Of a stretch of DNA of 52,671 nt, positions 45,810-52,671 are shown piece after piece. The notes below the pieces were generated by a model, which saw only the letters and a program-made list of their open reading frames with translations, searched no databases and was not told the DNA's origin. The stretch spans positions 1 to 52,671 of the forward strand of contig NZ_BLIG01000049.1 in the NCBI RefSeq assembly GCF_009811415.1, read 5' to 3'. Made by a program: the position numbers and the translations under genes. How positions within the stretch are numbered: position 1 is the stretch's first letter; each line of letters opens with the position of its first letter. The stretch is from Alteromonas sp. KUL106 (GTDB taxonomy: Bacteria; Pseudomonadota; Gammaproteobacteria; Enterobacterales; Alteromonadaceae).

Positions 45810-45885
45810 GTGTAATACCAATCCGCATAGATAATTACCCACTCAGCGAGAGTTAAAATGTTCGTAATCGCGGCGTGTTACCGCA
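45810..45885 (+). repeat. Possible dispersed repeat fragment in the glmU downstream gap
   Basis: TAATACCAATCCGCAT (45812-45827) followed by AATTACCCACTCAGCGAGAG resembles dispersed repeat or MITE fragments I associate with Alteromonadales genomes; this is recollection only. No terminal inverted repeat was found. The remainder of the 380-bp gap 45644-46023 has only the glmU terminator and the GGGAG ribosome-binding site of the next gene. Confidence 0.3.
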
Positions 45886-46023
45886 GGTATAGATTCAATT
45901 AATCCAGCTGTTCAAACGATTTCAAGTCTTTCTAATAATGAACTAACTGCGGTTCCCACTATCTATGATTACTGATAGTGTGCATTCACTTACTTTTAAA
46001 TTAAGATCAAACAGGGAGATGTA

Positions 46024-47064
46024 ATGATATCTACATTACTGGTTGGCTTCGGTTTTTCCGCCACTACCTTTCATTTGCCGTTTCTCAATTATCTACCGCA
46101 ATTTTCTGTGGATGTGGTTATTTCTTCAAAGCCCGACGCGGTAAAGGCGGCTTTACCTCATGCTGAGGTGTATAGCTCGTTAGACGAAGCACTAAAAATT
46201 CACGACGTAGACTTGGTTGTAATTACTACGCCTAATCATCTTCATGGGCCGCAAGCTAAATTGGCGTTAGAGCACAGTTGTCATGTGCTGGTAGAGAAGC
46301 CATTTACCTTAGATAGTAAGGAAGCAGAGGATTTAGTTACCCTGGCAAAAAATCAGGGTAAACAGCTCTGTGTTTATCACAACAGGCGATTTGATGGTGA
46401 CTTCCTAACAATTAAACAGCTCATTGGTGACGGCAAGCTTGGTGAAATCAAATGTTTTGAAAGCCGTTTCGACCGATTTCGACCGGTGCCGCGAGACAGA
46501 TGGCGTGAAAATGCAGGGCCAGGTAGCGGTATCTTTTGGGATTTAGGCCCGCATTTAATCGACCAAGCGTTACAGCTTTTTGGCCAGCCCGAAGAAGTGT
46601 CGGCAAATATATTGACCTTGCGTGAAAACGGTCAGTCAAACGACACGTTCGATATAACGCTTCACTATGGTGATAAGATTGTAAAGCTTGGCAGCTCAGC
46701 CTTTCAAGCTAGTGCAACCCTGCGTTACGACTTACAAGGTACAAAAGGTAGCTTTAGAAAATTTTATTTAGATCCCCAAGAAGACCAGCTGCGTGCAGCG
46801 CTTTCTTTTGACGATGAATGCTGGGCGAAAACAAATGAAGATCAGCATGGCGTGCTAACGGCAGCCAATGAAAGCGGCGAATTGTCTGAAGAAACGATCA
46901 CAACGCTAAAAGGAGAATACCTCACGTTTTTTAATCGTCTTGCTCATGCCATTGAAGACGGTAACTTCTCGCCAGCGGATGGAAGCTCGGTTGTTCCGGT
47001 CATTAAGGTGATGGAATTAGCCTTGAAAGCAAGTGCTCAGAAAACTGCGCTGGCGTTTAATTAA
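46024..47064 (+). CDS. Gfo/Idh/MocA family oxidoreductase
   Basis: NAD(P)-dependent sugar oxidoreductase family, 346 residues. An N-terminal Rossmann fold (LLVGFGFSATTFHLPFL) is followed by the EKPFTLDSKEAEDLV box holding the conserved lysine (about 93-107). The C-terminal sheet domain has GSGIFWDLGPHLIDQAL with the catalytic-type Asp/His. It resembles the YdgJ/YhhX-type subgroup. AGGGAG precedes the start. It sits between glmU and the DeoR regulator, so a role with sugars or amino sugars is possible but unproven. Confidence 0.9.
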   Translation: MISTLLVGFGFSATTFHLPFLNYLPQFSVDVVISSKPDAVKAALPHAEVYSSLDEALKIHDVDLVVITTPNHLHGPQAKLALEHSCHVLVEKPFTLDSKEAEDLVTLAKNQGKQLCVYHNRRFDGDFLTIKQLIGDGKLGEIKCFESRFDRFRPVPRDRWRENAGPGSGIFWDLGPHLIDQALQLFGQPEEVSANILTLRENGQSNDTFDITLHYGDKIVKLGSSAFQASATLRYDLQGTKGSFRKFYLDPQEDQLRAALSFDDECWAKTNEDQHGVLTAANESGELSEETITTLKGEYLTFFNRLAHAIEDGNFSPADGSSVVPVIKVMELALKASAQKTALAFN

Positions 47065-47083
47065 ACAATTATCTTGATCAACG

Positions 47084-47146
47084 TTTCAATTTAACTTACG
47101 ATGCTTTCACTTTAAAACTAATTGCTTTCGTTTTGAAAGTTAAGAG
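47084..47146 (+). promoter_or_regulatory. Tandem DeoR-type operator upstream of the regulator and glmS
   Basis: TTTCAATTTAACTT (47084), TTTCACTTTAAAAC (47105) and TTTCGTTTTGAAAG (47126) start exactly 21 bp apart, two helical turns. The last has CTTTC/GAAAG symmetry. DeoR-family regulators such as AgaR bind repeats of this TTTCRTTTT type, so autoregulation and glmS control are plausible. Confidence 0.6.
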
Positions 47147-47262
47147 TGTGTTTGTGATTTCGAATAAACCCATTCTGTGGTTTGTTCCCCGTCTTCTTTC
47201 GTGATGGGGCTTTGACGAGTTCACAGGTGTGTCAGGCGTTCGAAGAAGGCATCGAGGCTGTA

Positions 47263-48075
47263 TTGAAGAGTAGTAAATCCGTTGAACAGCGCCGCCATCA
47301 GATAGTGGCGTGGGTGAAAGAGCATGGTCAATCTCAAGTTGAAGATTTGGCCGCGCGTTTTGCTACCTCTGAAGTCACCATTCGAAAAGATCTTGCTGCG
47401 CTTTCGCAGCAAGGTTTACTTATTCGCCAGTTTGGGGGCGCAGTGCCTGTGCCATCATCTACAGGCCCAAATGTTGGACCTTCCCAATTCATCACTAAAG
47501 ATGCTCTTACGAATTTGACGGTTAGCCCGGCAGTTAATGCCATAGGTCAACGTGCAGCAAGTTTGGTAAAAGCAGGCAGCAAGTTAGTTATTGACTGCGG
47601 GTCAACAACTGCATCTGTCTTGCCCCATTTATCACATATCGATGATTTAGTGGTGATGACCAATACGTTGGCAACAGCCAATTACCTTACCCAAAGTGAT
47701 AAAGAACCTACGGTGTTAATGGTAGGTGGCACATGGGATGCGCAGTCTCAATCATTTCAGGGCGCCATGGCTGAACAATTAGTTAACGCCTATAGTTTTG
47801 ACATTGCATTTATTGGCGCAGCGGGCATAGATGTAAACAGAGGTACCACCACCTTTAACGAATTGATTGGTGTTACCCGTGCCATGGCTAAGGCGGCCGA
47901 TGAGGTAGTGGTATTAGCCAGCTCAAAGAAATTAACGCATAAAATGCCAAATCTTGAGCTGAGCTGGACGAACATTTCTGTTTTGATCACTGATGAAGGC
48001 ATCAGCGATGAAGACAAGCTTAATATTGAAAATCAGGGCGTAACAGTGCTAATTGCAACGCCGAGTGGAGAATAA
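47263..48075 (+). CDS. DeoR-family transcriptional regulator, probable glmS regulator
   Basis: 270 residues from the TTG at 47263, which has GAGG (47254-47257) at 5-nt spacing; a TTG at 47182 would add 27 residues not typical of the family. The N-terminal HTH is QRRHQIVAWVKEHGQSQVEDLA, with TSEVTIRKDLAALSQQGLLIRQFGGAV. The C-terminal sugar-phosphate sensor domain has VIDCGSTTASVLPHL and FIGAAGIDVNRG. It is separated from glmS by 2 bp. A glucosamine-phosphate effector and repression of glmS (GlmR-like) are inferred from position. Confidence 0.92.
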   Translation: MKSSKSVEQRRHQIVAWVKEHGQSQVEDLAARFATSEVTIRKDLAALSQQGLLIRQFGGAVPVPSSTGPNVGPSQFITKDALTNLTVSPAVNAIGQRAASLVKAGSKLVIDCGSTTASVLPHLSHIDDLVVMTNTLATANYLTQSDKEPTVLMVGGTWDAQSQSFQGAMAEQLVNAYSFDIAFIGAAGIDVNRGTTTFNELIGVTRAMAKAADEVVVLASSKKLTHKMPNLELSWTNISVLITDEGISDEDKLNIENQGVTVLIATPSGE

Positions 48076-48077
48076 TT

Positions 48078-49910
48078 ATGTGTGGAATTGTTGGCGCTGT
48101 TGCTGAACGTAACGTGGTAGAAATTCTTCTAGAAGGGTTAAAAAGACTGGAGTATCGAGGCTACGACTCAGCTGGTGTTGCGTTGTTGCAAAACGACGGC
48201 ACACTGACGCGTATTCGCCGTACTGGTAAAGTACAAGAGCTTGCTGATGCGGTAGCAGAGGGTGAAGCGCTGGGTACAACGGGCATTGCACATACCCGCT
48301 GGGCTACTCACGGTGGCGTAACTGAAGCGAATGCACACCCTCATTTCTCAACTGAGCGTGTGGCCGTTGTTCACAATGGCATTATAGAAAACTACGTAAG
48401 TTTAAAAGCGCAGTTAAAAGAACAAGGCTATACCTTTACCAGCGACACCGACACGGAAACCATTGCACATACCGTTCACGAAGAGCTTAAGTCAGGGAAA
48501 ACATTGCTCGACGCCGTTCAGAGTGCGGTGAAGACCTTTCACGGTGCTTACGGCACAGTCATCATGGACAAAGAAGATCCTAGCCGCGTTGTGGTCGCGC
48601 GCTCGGGCAGTCCGCTTGTAATTGGTTTAGGCCTTGGTGAAAACTTTATTGCCTCTGACCAAATGGCACTCTTGCCTGTAACACGCCGCTTCATCTTTTT
48701 AGAAGAAGGCGATGTGGCAGAGATTACCCGTCGTGAGGTTAAAATCTTTGATAAAGACGGCAATGCCGTGGAACGGGAAGTCATCGAGTCGAACGTTGAG
48801 CACGATGCGGGCGATAAAGCCGGTTACCGTCATTACATGCTTAAAGAAATTCACGAACAGCCTACGGTTGTGCGCAATGCGTTAAAAGATCGCATTGATG
48901 AAAACGGCCTTACCGCTGATGTGTTTGGTCAGGGTGCCGATGAGATATTCAAAAAAGTCCAGCACGTACAAATTATTGCTTGTGGTACCAGTTATCACGC
49001 GGGTATGACGGCGCGCTACTGGCTAGAGCAATACGCCAATGTGTCGTGTAATGTGGAAATTGCATCAGAGTTCCGTTATCGCAAGTCTGTAGTACACCCA
49101 AACAGCTTGCTTATTACCATTTCTCAATCAGGTGAAACCGCTGACACACTCGCCGCACTTCGTTTGGCGAAAGAGTTAGGCTATATGTCCAGCTTGACCA
49201 TATGTAACGTGCAGGGCTCTTCGCTCGTTCGCGAGTCTGACCTGGCATTTATGACCCGCGCTGGCGCAGAAATAGGCGTAGCGTCTACCAAAGCCTTCAC
49301 TACTCAGCTTGCTGCTTTCCTTATGCTAACCCTTGCATTGGGCAAAGAAAATGGCATGACAGACGCCGACAGCAAGGCCATTGTTTCTGCTCTTCACAGC
49401 CTGCCCGCAAAACTTGAAGAAACGCTAGCCATTACTGGCGGTATTGAAGATTTAGCTGAAGAATTTGCCGATAAAAATCACAGCCTGTTCCTAGGCCGTG
49501 GCGATCAATACCCTATTGCCATGGAAGGTGCGCTCAAGCTTAAAGAGATTTCCTATATTCACGCTGAAGCCTATGCGTCTGGTGAATTGAAACACGGTCC
49601 GCTGGCGCTTATTGATGATGAAATGCCAGTTATTGTGGTTGCACCGAATAACGAACTGCTCGAGAAACTTAAATCGAACGTTGAAGAAGTGCGCGCCCGC
49701 GGCGGAATCATGTATGTATTTGCTGATAAAGATGCCGCGTTTGCAGGTGATGAAACCATGCGCGTTATTGATGTGCCGCACTGCGACGCGCCCATTGCAC
49801 CTATTATTTATACGTTACCACTACAGTTATTGAGCTACTATGTAGCGTTAATCAAAGGTACCGATGTAGACCAGCCGCGGAACTTGGCGAAGTCGGTGAC
49901 GGTGGAATAG
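48078..49910 (+). CDS. glmS: Glutamine-fructose-6-phosphate aminotransferase
   Basis: Makes glucosamine-6-phosphate from fructose-6-phosphate and glutamine, the first step toward UDP-GlcNAc. The 610 residues have the N-terminal glutaminase with catalytic Cys2 (MCGIVGAV), then two SIS domains (CGTSYHAG, ISQSGETADT, STKAFTTQ), ending PRNLAKSVTVE. The conserved 3' end is the recognition site of Tn7 TnsD, and a Tn7-like end follows here. It is coupled to the regulator gene (2-bp gap). Confidence 0.98.
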   Translation: MCGIVGAVAERNVVEILLEGLKRLEYRGYDSAGVALLQNDGTLTRIRRTGKVQELADAVAEGEALGTTGIAHTRWATHGGVTEANAHPHFSTERVAVVHNGIIENYVSLKAQLKEQGYTFTSDTDTETIAHTVHEELKSGKTLLDAVQSAVKTFHGAYGTVIMDKEDPSRVVVARSGSPLVIGLGLGENFIASDQMALLPVTRRFIFLEEGDVAEITRREVKIFDKDGNAVEREVIESNVEHDAGDKAGYRHYMLKEIHEQPTVVRNALKDRIDENGLTADVFGQGADEIFKKVQHVQIIACGTSYHAGMTARYWLEQYANVSCNVEIASEFRYRKSVVHPNSLLITISQSGETADTLAALRLAKELGYMSSLTICNVQGSSLVRESDLAFMTRAGAEIGVASTKAFTTQLAAFLMLTLALGKENGMTDADSKAIVSALHSLPAKLEETLAITGGIEDLAEEFADKNHSLFLGRGDQYPIAMEGALKLKEISYIHAEAYASGELKHGPLALIDDEMPVIVVAPNNELLEKLKSNVEEVRARGGIMYVFADKDAAFAGDETMRVIDVPHCDAPIAPIIYTLPLQLLSYYVALIKGTDVDQPRNLAKSVTVE

Positions 49911-49950
49911 GATAACGCTGCGAAAGCACTTATTAATGTCAGAGCCTATT

Positions 49951-50060
49951 AAAATTGGTTTGAGCATTATTATATTTGGTTCAAGTAATATTATATTTGG
50001 TTTGATTAAAATAAATCGACGTAAGTTTGGTTTATAAAAAATCTTGGTTTATGCTCATCA
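49951..50060 (+). repeat. TnsB-site-like phased repeats of the transposon end
   Basis: AAAATTGGTTTGAGCATTATT (49951), ATATTTGGTTCAAGTAATAT (49972) and ATATTTGGTTTGATTAAAAT (49993) abut at exactly 21-bp spacing. Two further TTGGTTTAT copies lie near 50023 and 50040. Overlapping TnsB sites of about 22 bp are characteristic of the Tn7 right end. Confidence 0.7.
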
Positions 50061-50085
50061 AATAGGAGATTGGTGAGCATAAACA

Positions 50086-50487
50086 ATGAAAAAGCTTGAA
50101 TGGCTGACAAAAGAAGAAGTTAAAAAGCGCTTCGAAAGCGGCAGAGGTGTGGGCCGTGGACTTACATATCAACCGTGGATCCGTATTCAAGAAATCTCTA
50201 GCGATGGTACAAGCTATCGAGCACTCTCCCATACCTCGGGTAGAGTTGTACATCTACTTTCAAAACTTGAATTTCTAGCATTCTCACTTTGCGACTGGAA
50301 CGAATCTATAACAGACATTCGCGAACAGTATCCCTTCGACTTAGAAACATCGCTTACCGTGGCAGAAGAGGCTGGTATTAAACACCCGAAAAAAGGTAAC
50401 AAATTTCATATTTTTACTACGGACCTACTCTTAAGCTACGACTCTCTTGAAAATCGACGGACTGAATGCGGTGTAGAGAGGGAATAA
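50086..50487 (+). pseudogene. tnsA: Truncated tnsA (Tn7-like endonuclease subunit)
   Basis: 133 codons against about 270 for intact TnsA. The N-terminal nuclease region is well kept: Glu62 (LSKLEFLAFSLCDWNESITDIREQ region), GIKHP and Asp113 in IFTTDLLLSYD, matching the catalytic Glu63 and Asp114 of Tn7. The sequence leaves the family at about residue 120 (near 50446), so the catalytic lysine (Lys132 in Tn7) and the whole TnsC-binding C-terminus are missing. An 11-bp inverted repeat (50047-50057 / 50074-50084) lies just before its start. The protein cannot work as TnsA. Confidence 0.85.
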
Positions 50488-50721
50488 TGTGTGGTCGCGT
50501 ATTATTTCTTTGGCTGTAGACGCGATGGTAGGCCTTATATTATCAACTGCTAATGAAATGCAGTTTGGCATTTCAGGTGATGCGAGCGTTGTATATCTAT
50601 TGAATACTTCATAGAGAAGGTGCCTGTCAGAAATGTATCCACACCGGACTTTATAGCGAGCTAGCACGCTATAAAATAGCTCATTCGGATATGGAGATGG
50701 GAAAAACGGTAATGTGACCAT
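50431..50721 (-). pseudogene. tnsD: 5' fragment of tnsD/tniQ
   Basis: About 95 codons from the ATG at 50721 (an upstream frame would read through the 27-bp repeats). It shows the TniQ signature FPSPYPNELFYSVLARY and, near its end, DHTLFPLYTAF, closely like the E. coli TnsD HTLFPLYAPF. Full-length TnsD is about 500 residues, so the zinc-finger and target-binding parts are lost. The frame ends inside the truncated tnsA at about 50446, where both genes break off 3' to 3'. TnsD is the attTn7-recognition protein, which fits the position beside glmS. Confidence 0.82.
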
Positions 50722-50743
50722 TTGTACTCCAGTCCCTAATTTC

Positions 50744-50810
50744 GGGACATTGATTTTTGTCATCATAATAGGGACAAATAGTTTTGTCACTTTTTTCGGG
50801 ACAAATGATC
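50744..50810. repeat. 27-bp tandem repeat between divergent tnsD fragment and XRE gene
   Basis: GGGACA starts at 50744, 50771 and 50798, exactly 27 bp apart. TTTGTCA recurs at 50756 and 50783, also 27 bp apart. The repeats lie between the two divergent starts, and GTCCC lies at 50732-50736. They are a likely operator for the XRE protein. Confidence 0.65.
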
Positions 50811-51041
50811 AAATCAACTAATCATCAGGATTATCAAAAGCTGATTGCTTGGCTTAAAAAGGCACGTCTTGACCGTGGCTTAACAGTAAGGCAGCTTGGC
50901 GAGTTGCTAGACGAACCGTTTCAGTTCGTAAGTAAGGTAGAGAAAGGACAAAGAAATTTGTCTGTGCATGAGTATGTGCAGTATTGTGAGGCTTTGGGGG
51001 TTGAAGCAGGTGCAGGTATCAAGATTCTGGCTTGTTCCTAA
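50805..51041 (+). CDS. XRE-family helix-turn-helix regulator
   Basis: 78 residues, a single Cro/C1-type HTH: KLIAWLKKARLDRGLTVRQLGELL, then PFQFVSKVEKGQRNLSVHEYVQYCEALG. The ATG at 50805 is preferred; a TTG at 50784 would start inside the repeats. It is divergent from the tnsD fragment, with the 27-bp repeats between, so autoregulation is likely. XRE regulators of this size commonly control transposon or phage genes. Confidence 0.82.
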   Translation: MIKSTNHQDYQKLIAWLKKARLDRGLTVRQLGELLDEPFQFVSKVEKGQRNLSVHEYVQYCEALGVEAGAGIKILACS

Positions 51042-51115
51042 TAACTAGGTTAAGTTATTATTTTTATCCTCAAATATGTATTTCGTTATAAGTTTAAAAG
51101 GATGTTAATTCGGTA

Positions 51116-52318
51116 ATGATAGTTGAATTATCTGATACTAGTAATCAGCATATATCGACGTTAAATACATCTGGTTGGATCTCTCAGCTAGAAAAAACAG
51201 GTAAATCCCATTTAATAAATCAGATATTCAACGAATTACTCCGAAAGCAAGATAAACAGCGAACCTACTTAGGTTCGCCAATAACGATCGAGTTTCTTAA
51301 AGATCCAAATTATTGGTTCGACTATGAGCTAAACCTTCAAATATTTAAGCGTTTTGAAATTTATGGTCTTGACCCTGTACAGCTTGGTAAAGCAACCGTA
51401 AGTCAGACCCTTAACAATAAGGGCAGCATGATTCTCGCTGTAGTCAATTTGGTAGGGCTTGGTCGAACGTTGCGGGGTGTTCAGAGAGTTAATGAGAAAT
51501 ACAACCAAAGTAAAATGGCAAAAGTATCTGAAGTGACCTCTACTGGTGGTGTTGTTGAGCTTTTTTATTTTAAAGGTTTTACGCACTTTAGATACGTAAC
51601 GATGCATAATATTGGTTGTTACTTAGCTGTTTTGGAGTACCTTCAATATGAAAAAGTTAGCTATCATACTGAAGTTGATATTTTTGGAAATGATTTAGAG
51701 TCTGGTTATTCGAAAATTAGATTCACTTGGAAGAAAAAGTCTAGATTGAGAAATACTGTAGAGACAGTGCAAAAGCTGCTAGCAGACAAATTTTTGAACA
51801 AGTACCTTCGTTCTAACAGCTACCTCCACACTTACCATAGTGACTTAATGCAAAATTATGAATACCAACTATCAATCAAAGAAAATCTTCAGCGTGAACG
51901 CGAGGCAGCTCATATTGCGCTCATAAATCAATATAAGGAAGTCATTGCAGAAAAAAATCAAGAGTTATTTAAGACCAAGTCTGAATTGGAAGAATCCATA
52001 CTTGAGTCTAAAAAAATGATTGTCGCGTGGCTTAACGACAATTGCGATAACTCAAACTTAAAAGCCGTAGATCTATCCAACTATTTGTCGGTTTCCGAAA
52101 CAAAAATGAACTTAAAGCTAAAGTATATGTTCTCATTAACTTTCAAAAAACTCCTTATCAATATAAGGATAGAAAGGGCATGCGCATTACTTACTCATAA
52201 GTCTCCAACTGAAGTAGCCTATTCCGTTGGATTCAAAAGCCCTTCTCACTTCTCTGAAGTATTCAAGAAGGAAAAAGGCATTACTCCTTCTCAGTTCAAG
52301 CAAGAAAAAAGCAAGTAA
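51116..52318 (+). CDS. AraC-family regulator with central coiled coil
   Basis: 400 residues. The N-terminal 240 are not recognised and may be a sensor domain. A Glu/Lys-rich helix follows (about 258-305, ENLQREREAAHIALINQY), probably a coiled coil for dimerisation. The C-terminal AraC double HTH includes AVDLSNYLSVSETKMNLKLK and a second helix set with SPTEVAYSVGFKSPSHFSEV. Base composition is AT-rich. It is probably cargo of the Tn7-like element and may control the exported-protein gene that follows. Downstream, CGATATA occurs twice (52361, 52376). Confidence 0.82.
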   Translation: MIVELSDTSNQHISTLNTSGWISQLEKTGKSHLINQIFNELLRKQDKQRTYLGSPITIEFLKDPNYWFDYELNLQIFKRFEIYGLDPVQLGKATVSQTLNNKGSMILAVVNLVGLGRTLRGVQRVNEKYNQSKMAKVSEVTSTGGVVELFYFKGFTHFRYVTMHNIGCYLAVLEYLQYEKVSYHTEVDIFGNDLESGYSKIRFTWKKKSRLRNTVETVQKLLADKFLNKYLRSNSYLHTYHSDLMQNYEYQLSIKENLQREREAAHIALINQYKEVIAEKNQELFKTKSELEESILESKKMIVAWLNDNCDNSNLKAVDLSNYLSVSETKMNLKLKYMFSLTFKKLLINIRIERACALLTHKSPTEVAYSVGFKSPSHFSEVFKKEKGITPSQFKQEKSK

Positions 52319-52526
52319 ATCTGCGTATTAGGTTATTTTCGATAGCTTTTTCGAAAATCTCGATATACCTCTATTCGATATATAGCGTTTGCCGGTGTAG
52401 TTTTATCCTAAGGTTACTAACACCGCTTGGACAACCAAAATACTACTTAATTATCCAAGGCTTTGTTACCACGATAATACTTTGTGTATCCAAAACGCAC
52501 TTACATTTGCAAAAGGACTTTTAACG

Positions 52527-52671
52527 ATGCGCCCGATTCTATTTTTATGTCTGCTTCTTTCCCTAGTAATTTCGAATAGTGTCAAAGCAAATACAGACGT
52601 ATCTAACAGTATAAATGAGCCAACAGTGTGGACACTGGCTGGGAGCCCCTATGTAATTAATACGTCATACT
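52527..52671 (+). CDS. Start of an exported protein, cut by the window end
   Basis: The ATG at 52527 has AAAAGGA (52511-52517) 9 nt upstream. The first 48 codons begin MRPILFLCLLLSLVI, a signal peptide probably cut after VKA, followed by NEPTVWTLAGSPYVI. The motif TVWTLAGSPYVI is common at the start of right-handed beta-helix or repeat-bearing surface proteins. The gene continues past the window. It lies 208 bp after the AraC-type gene in the same direction. Confidence 0.65.
   Translation, partial: MRPILFLCLLLSLVISNSVKANTDVSNSINEPTVWTLAGSPYVINTSY

Larger units (their letters stand above)
49937..50721. mobile_element. Relic of a Tn7-like transposon at attTn7
   Basis: The candidate end TGTCAGAG (49937) lies 26 bp past the glmS stop, where Tn7 inserts. 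Phased repeats follow, then a truncated tnsA reading away from glmS, as in the Tn7 right end, and a tnsD fragment in the opposite direction. tnsB, tnsC and tnsE are absent here. The coordinates cover only the recognised part; cargo may continue to and beyond the window end. The other transposon end was not found. Confidence 0.75.

Noticed and set aside
48078..48140. glmS ribozyme
   Set aside because: Only 2 bp separate the regulator gene from glmS, and the ribozyme is known mainly from Gram-positive bacteria.
49937..52671. CRISPR-associated (type I-F3) transposon
   Set aside because: An XRE gene next to a TniQ-type fragment hints at it, but no cas gene or repeat-spacer array is present and the fragment resembles TnsD (HTLFPLYTAF) at attTn7.
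1..52671. CRISPR array, tRNA, rRNA or prophage structural genes
   Set aside because: No regular repeat-spacer pattern, cloverleaf sequence or phage structural protein was recognised.

Overview
The window looks like chromosomal DNA of a marine gammaproteobacterium of the Alteromonas type. This rests on recalled protein-family resemblance, the accC-accB-aroQ, cutA-dsbD and glmU-glmS neighbourhoods, and several large TonB-dependent receptors; no search was run. Most of it is housekeeping core. It is interrupted by one integrase-bearing island (about 9.0-16.4 kb) and by the broken start of a Tn7-like transposon just downstream of glmS (from about 49.94 kb).

Layout. 0-8.8 kb: the aroQ-accB-accC fatty-acid operon (minus), a secreted M23 peptidase, dsbD and cutA (minus), fxsA, then groES-groEL behind a textbook sigma-32 heat-shock promoter. 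9.0-16.4 kb, the island: an HNH-type protein, a plasmid-style serine resolvase, an orphan ParB-like protein behind imperfect direct repeats, a decayed copy of the parB 3' end, an IS scrap, a tightly coupled three-gene operon (TIGR04255-like protein, HTH protein, unknown protein) and a tyrosine integrase. The last operon gene and the integrase overlap tail to tail by 4 nt. 17-19.7 kb: a soluble three-PAS chemoreceptor with a CheR-docking tail, and a parvulin.

19.7-32.1 kb: a nutrient-uptake locus. FecI-type sigma factor and FecR anti-sigma sit divergent from a TonB-dependent receptor that carries the STN signalling domain. A second, paralogous receptor without STN heads a run with a flavin-dependent tryptophan-halogenase-like enzyme, a SapC protein and a DUF6445 protein that shows an HxD...H iron-site pattern. 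The likely logic is that the STN receptor senses substrate and signals through FecR/FecI, while the second receptor and its enzymes import or modify it; the substrate is unknown.

32.6-49.9 kb: the split proton-translocating transhydrogenase (pntAA-pntAB-pntB), a small STAS-like protein, arginine decarboxylase speA, a beta-lactamase-fold serine hydrolase, an alkylation-repair pair (N-Ada/AraC/AlkA fusion plus Ogt), an EamA transporter, a GGDEF protein with a destroyed active site but intact I-site, glmU, a Gfo/Idh/MocA oxidoreductase, a DeoR-type regulator with a three-repeat operator, and glmS. GlmU, GlmS and the DeoR regulator form an amino-sugar module.

49.9-52.7 kb: about 26 bp after the glmS stop is a candidate Tn7-type end, followed by 21-bp-phased repeats like TnsB sites, a tnsA cut off before its catalytic lysine and, opposed to it, a tnsD fragment. 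A 27-bp-periodic repeat separates tnsD from an XRE regulator; an AraC-type regulator and the start of a secreted protein follow. The other transposon end is not in the window.

The best candidates for something new are the translationally coupled three-gene operon beside the integrase (12889-15115) and the rearranged Tn7-like relic. No tRNA, rRNA or CRISPR array was seen.
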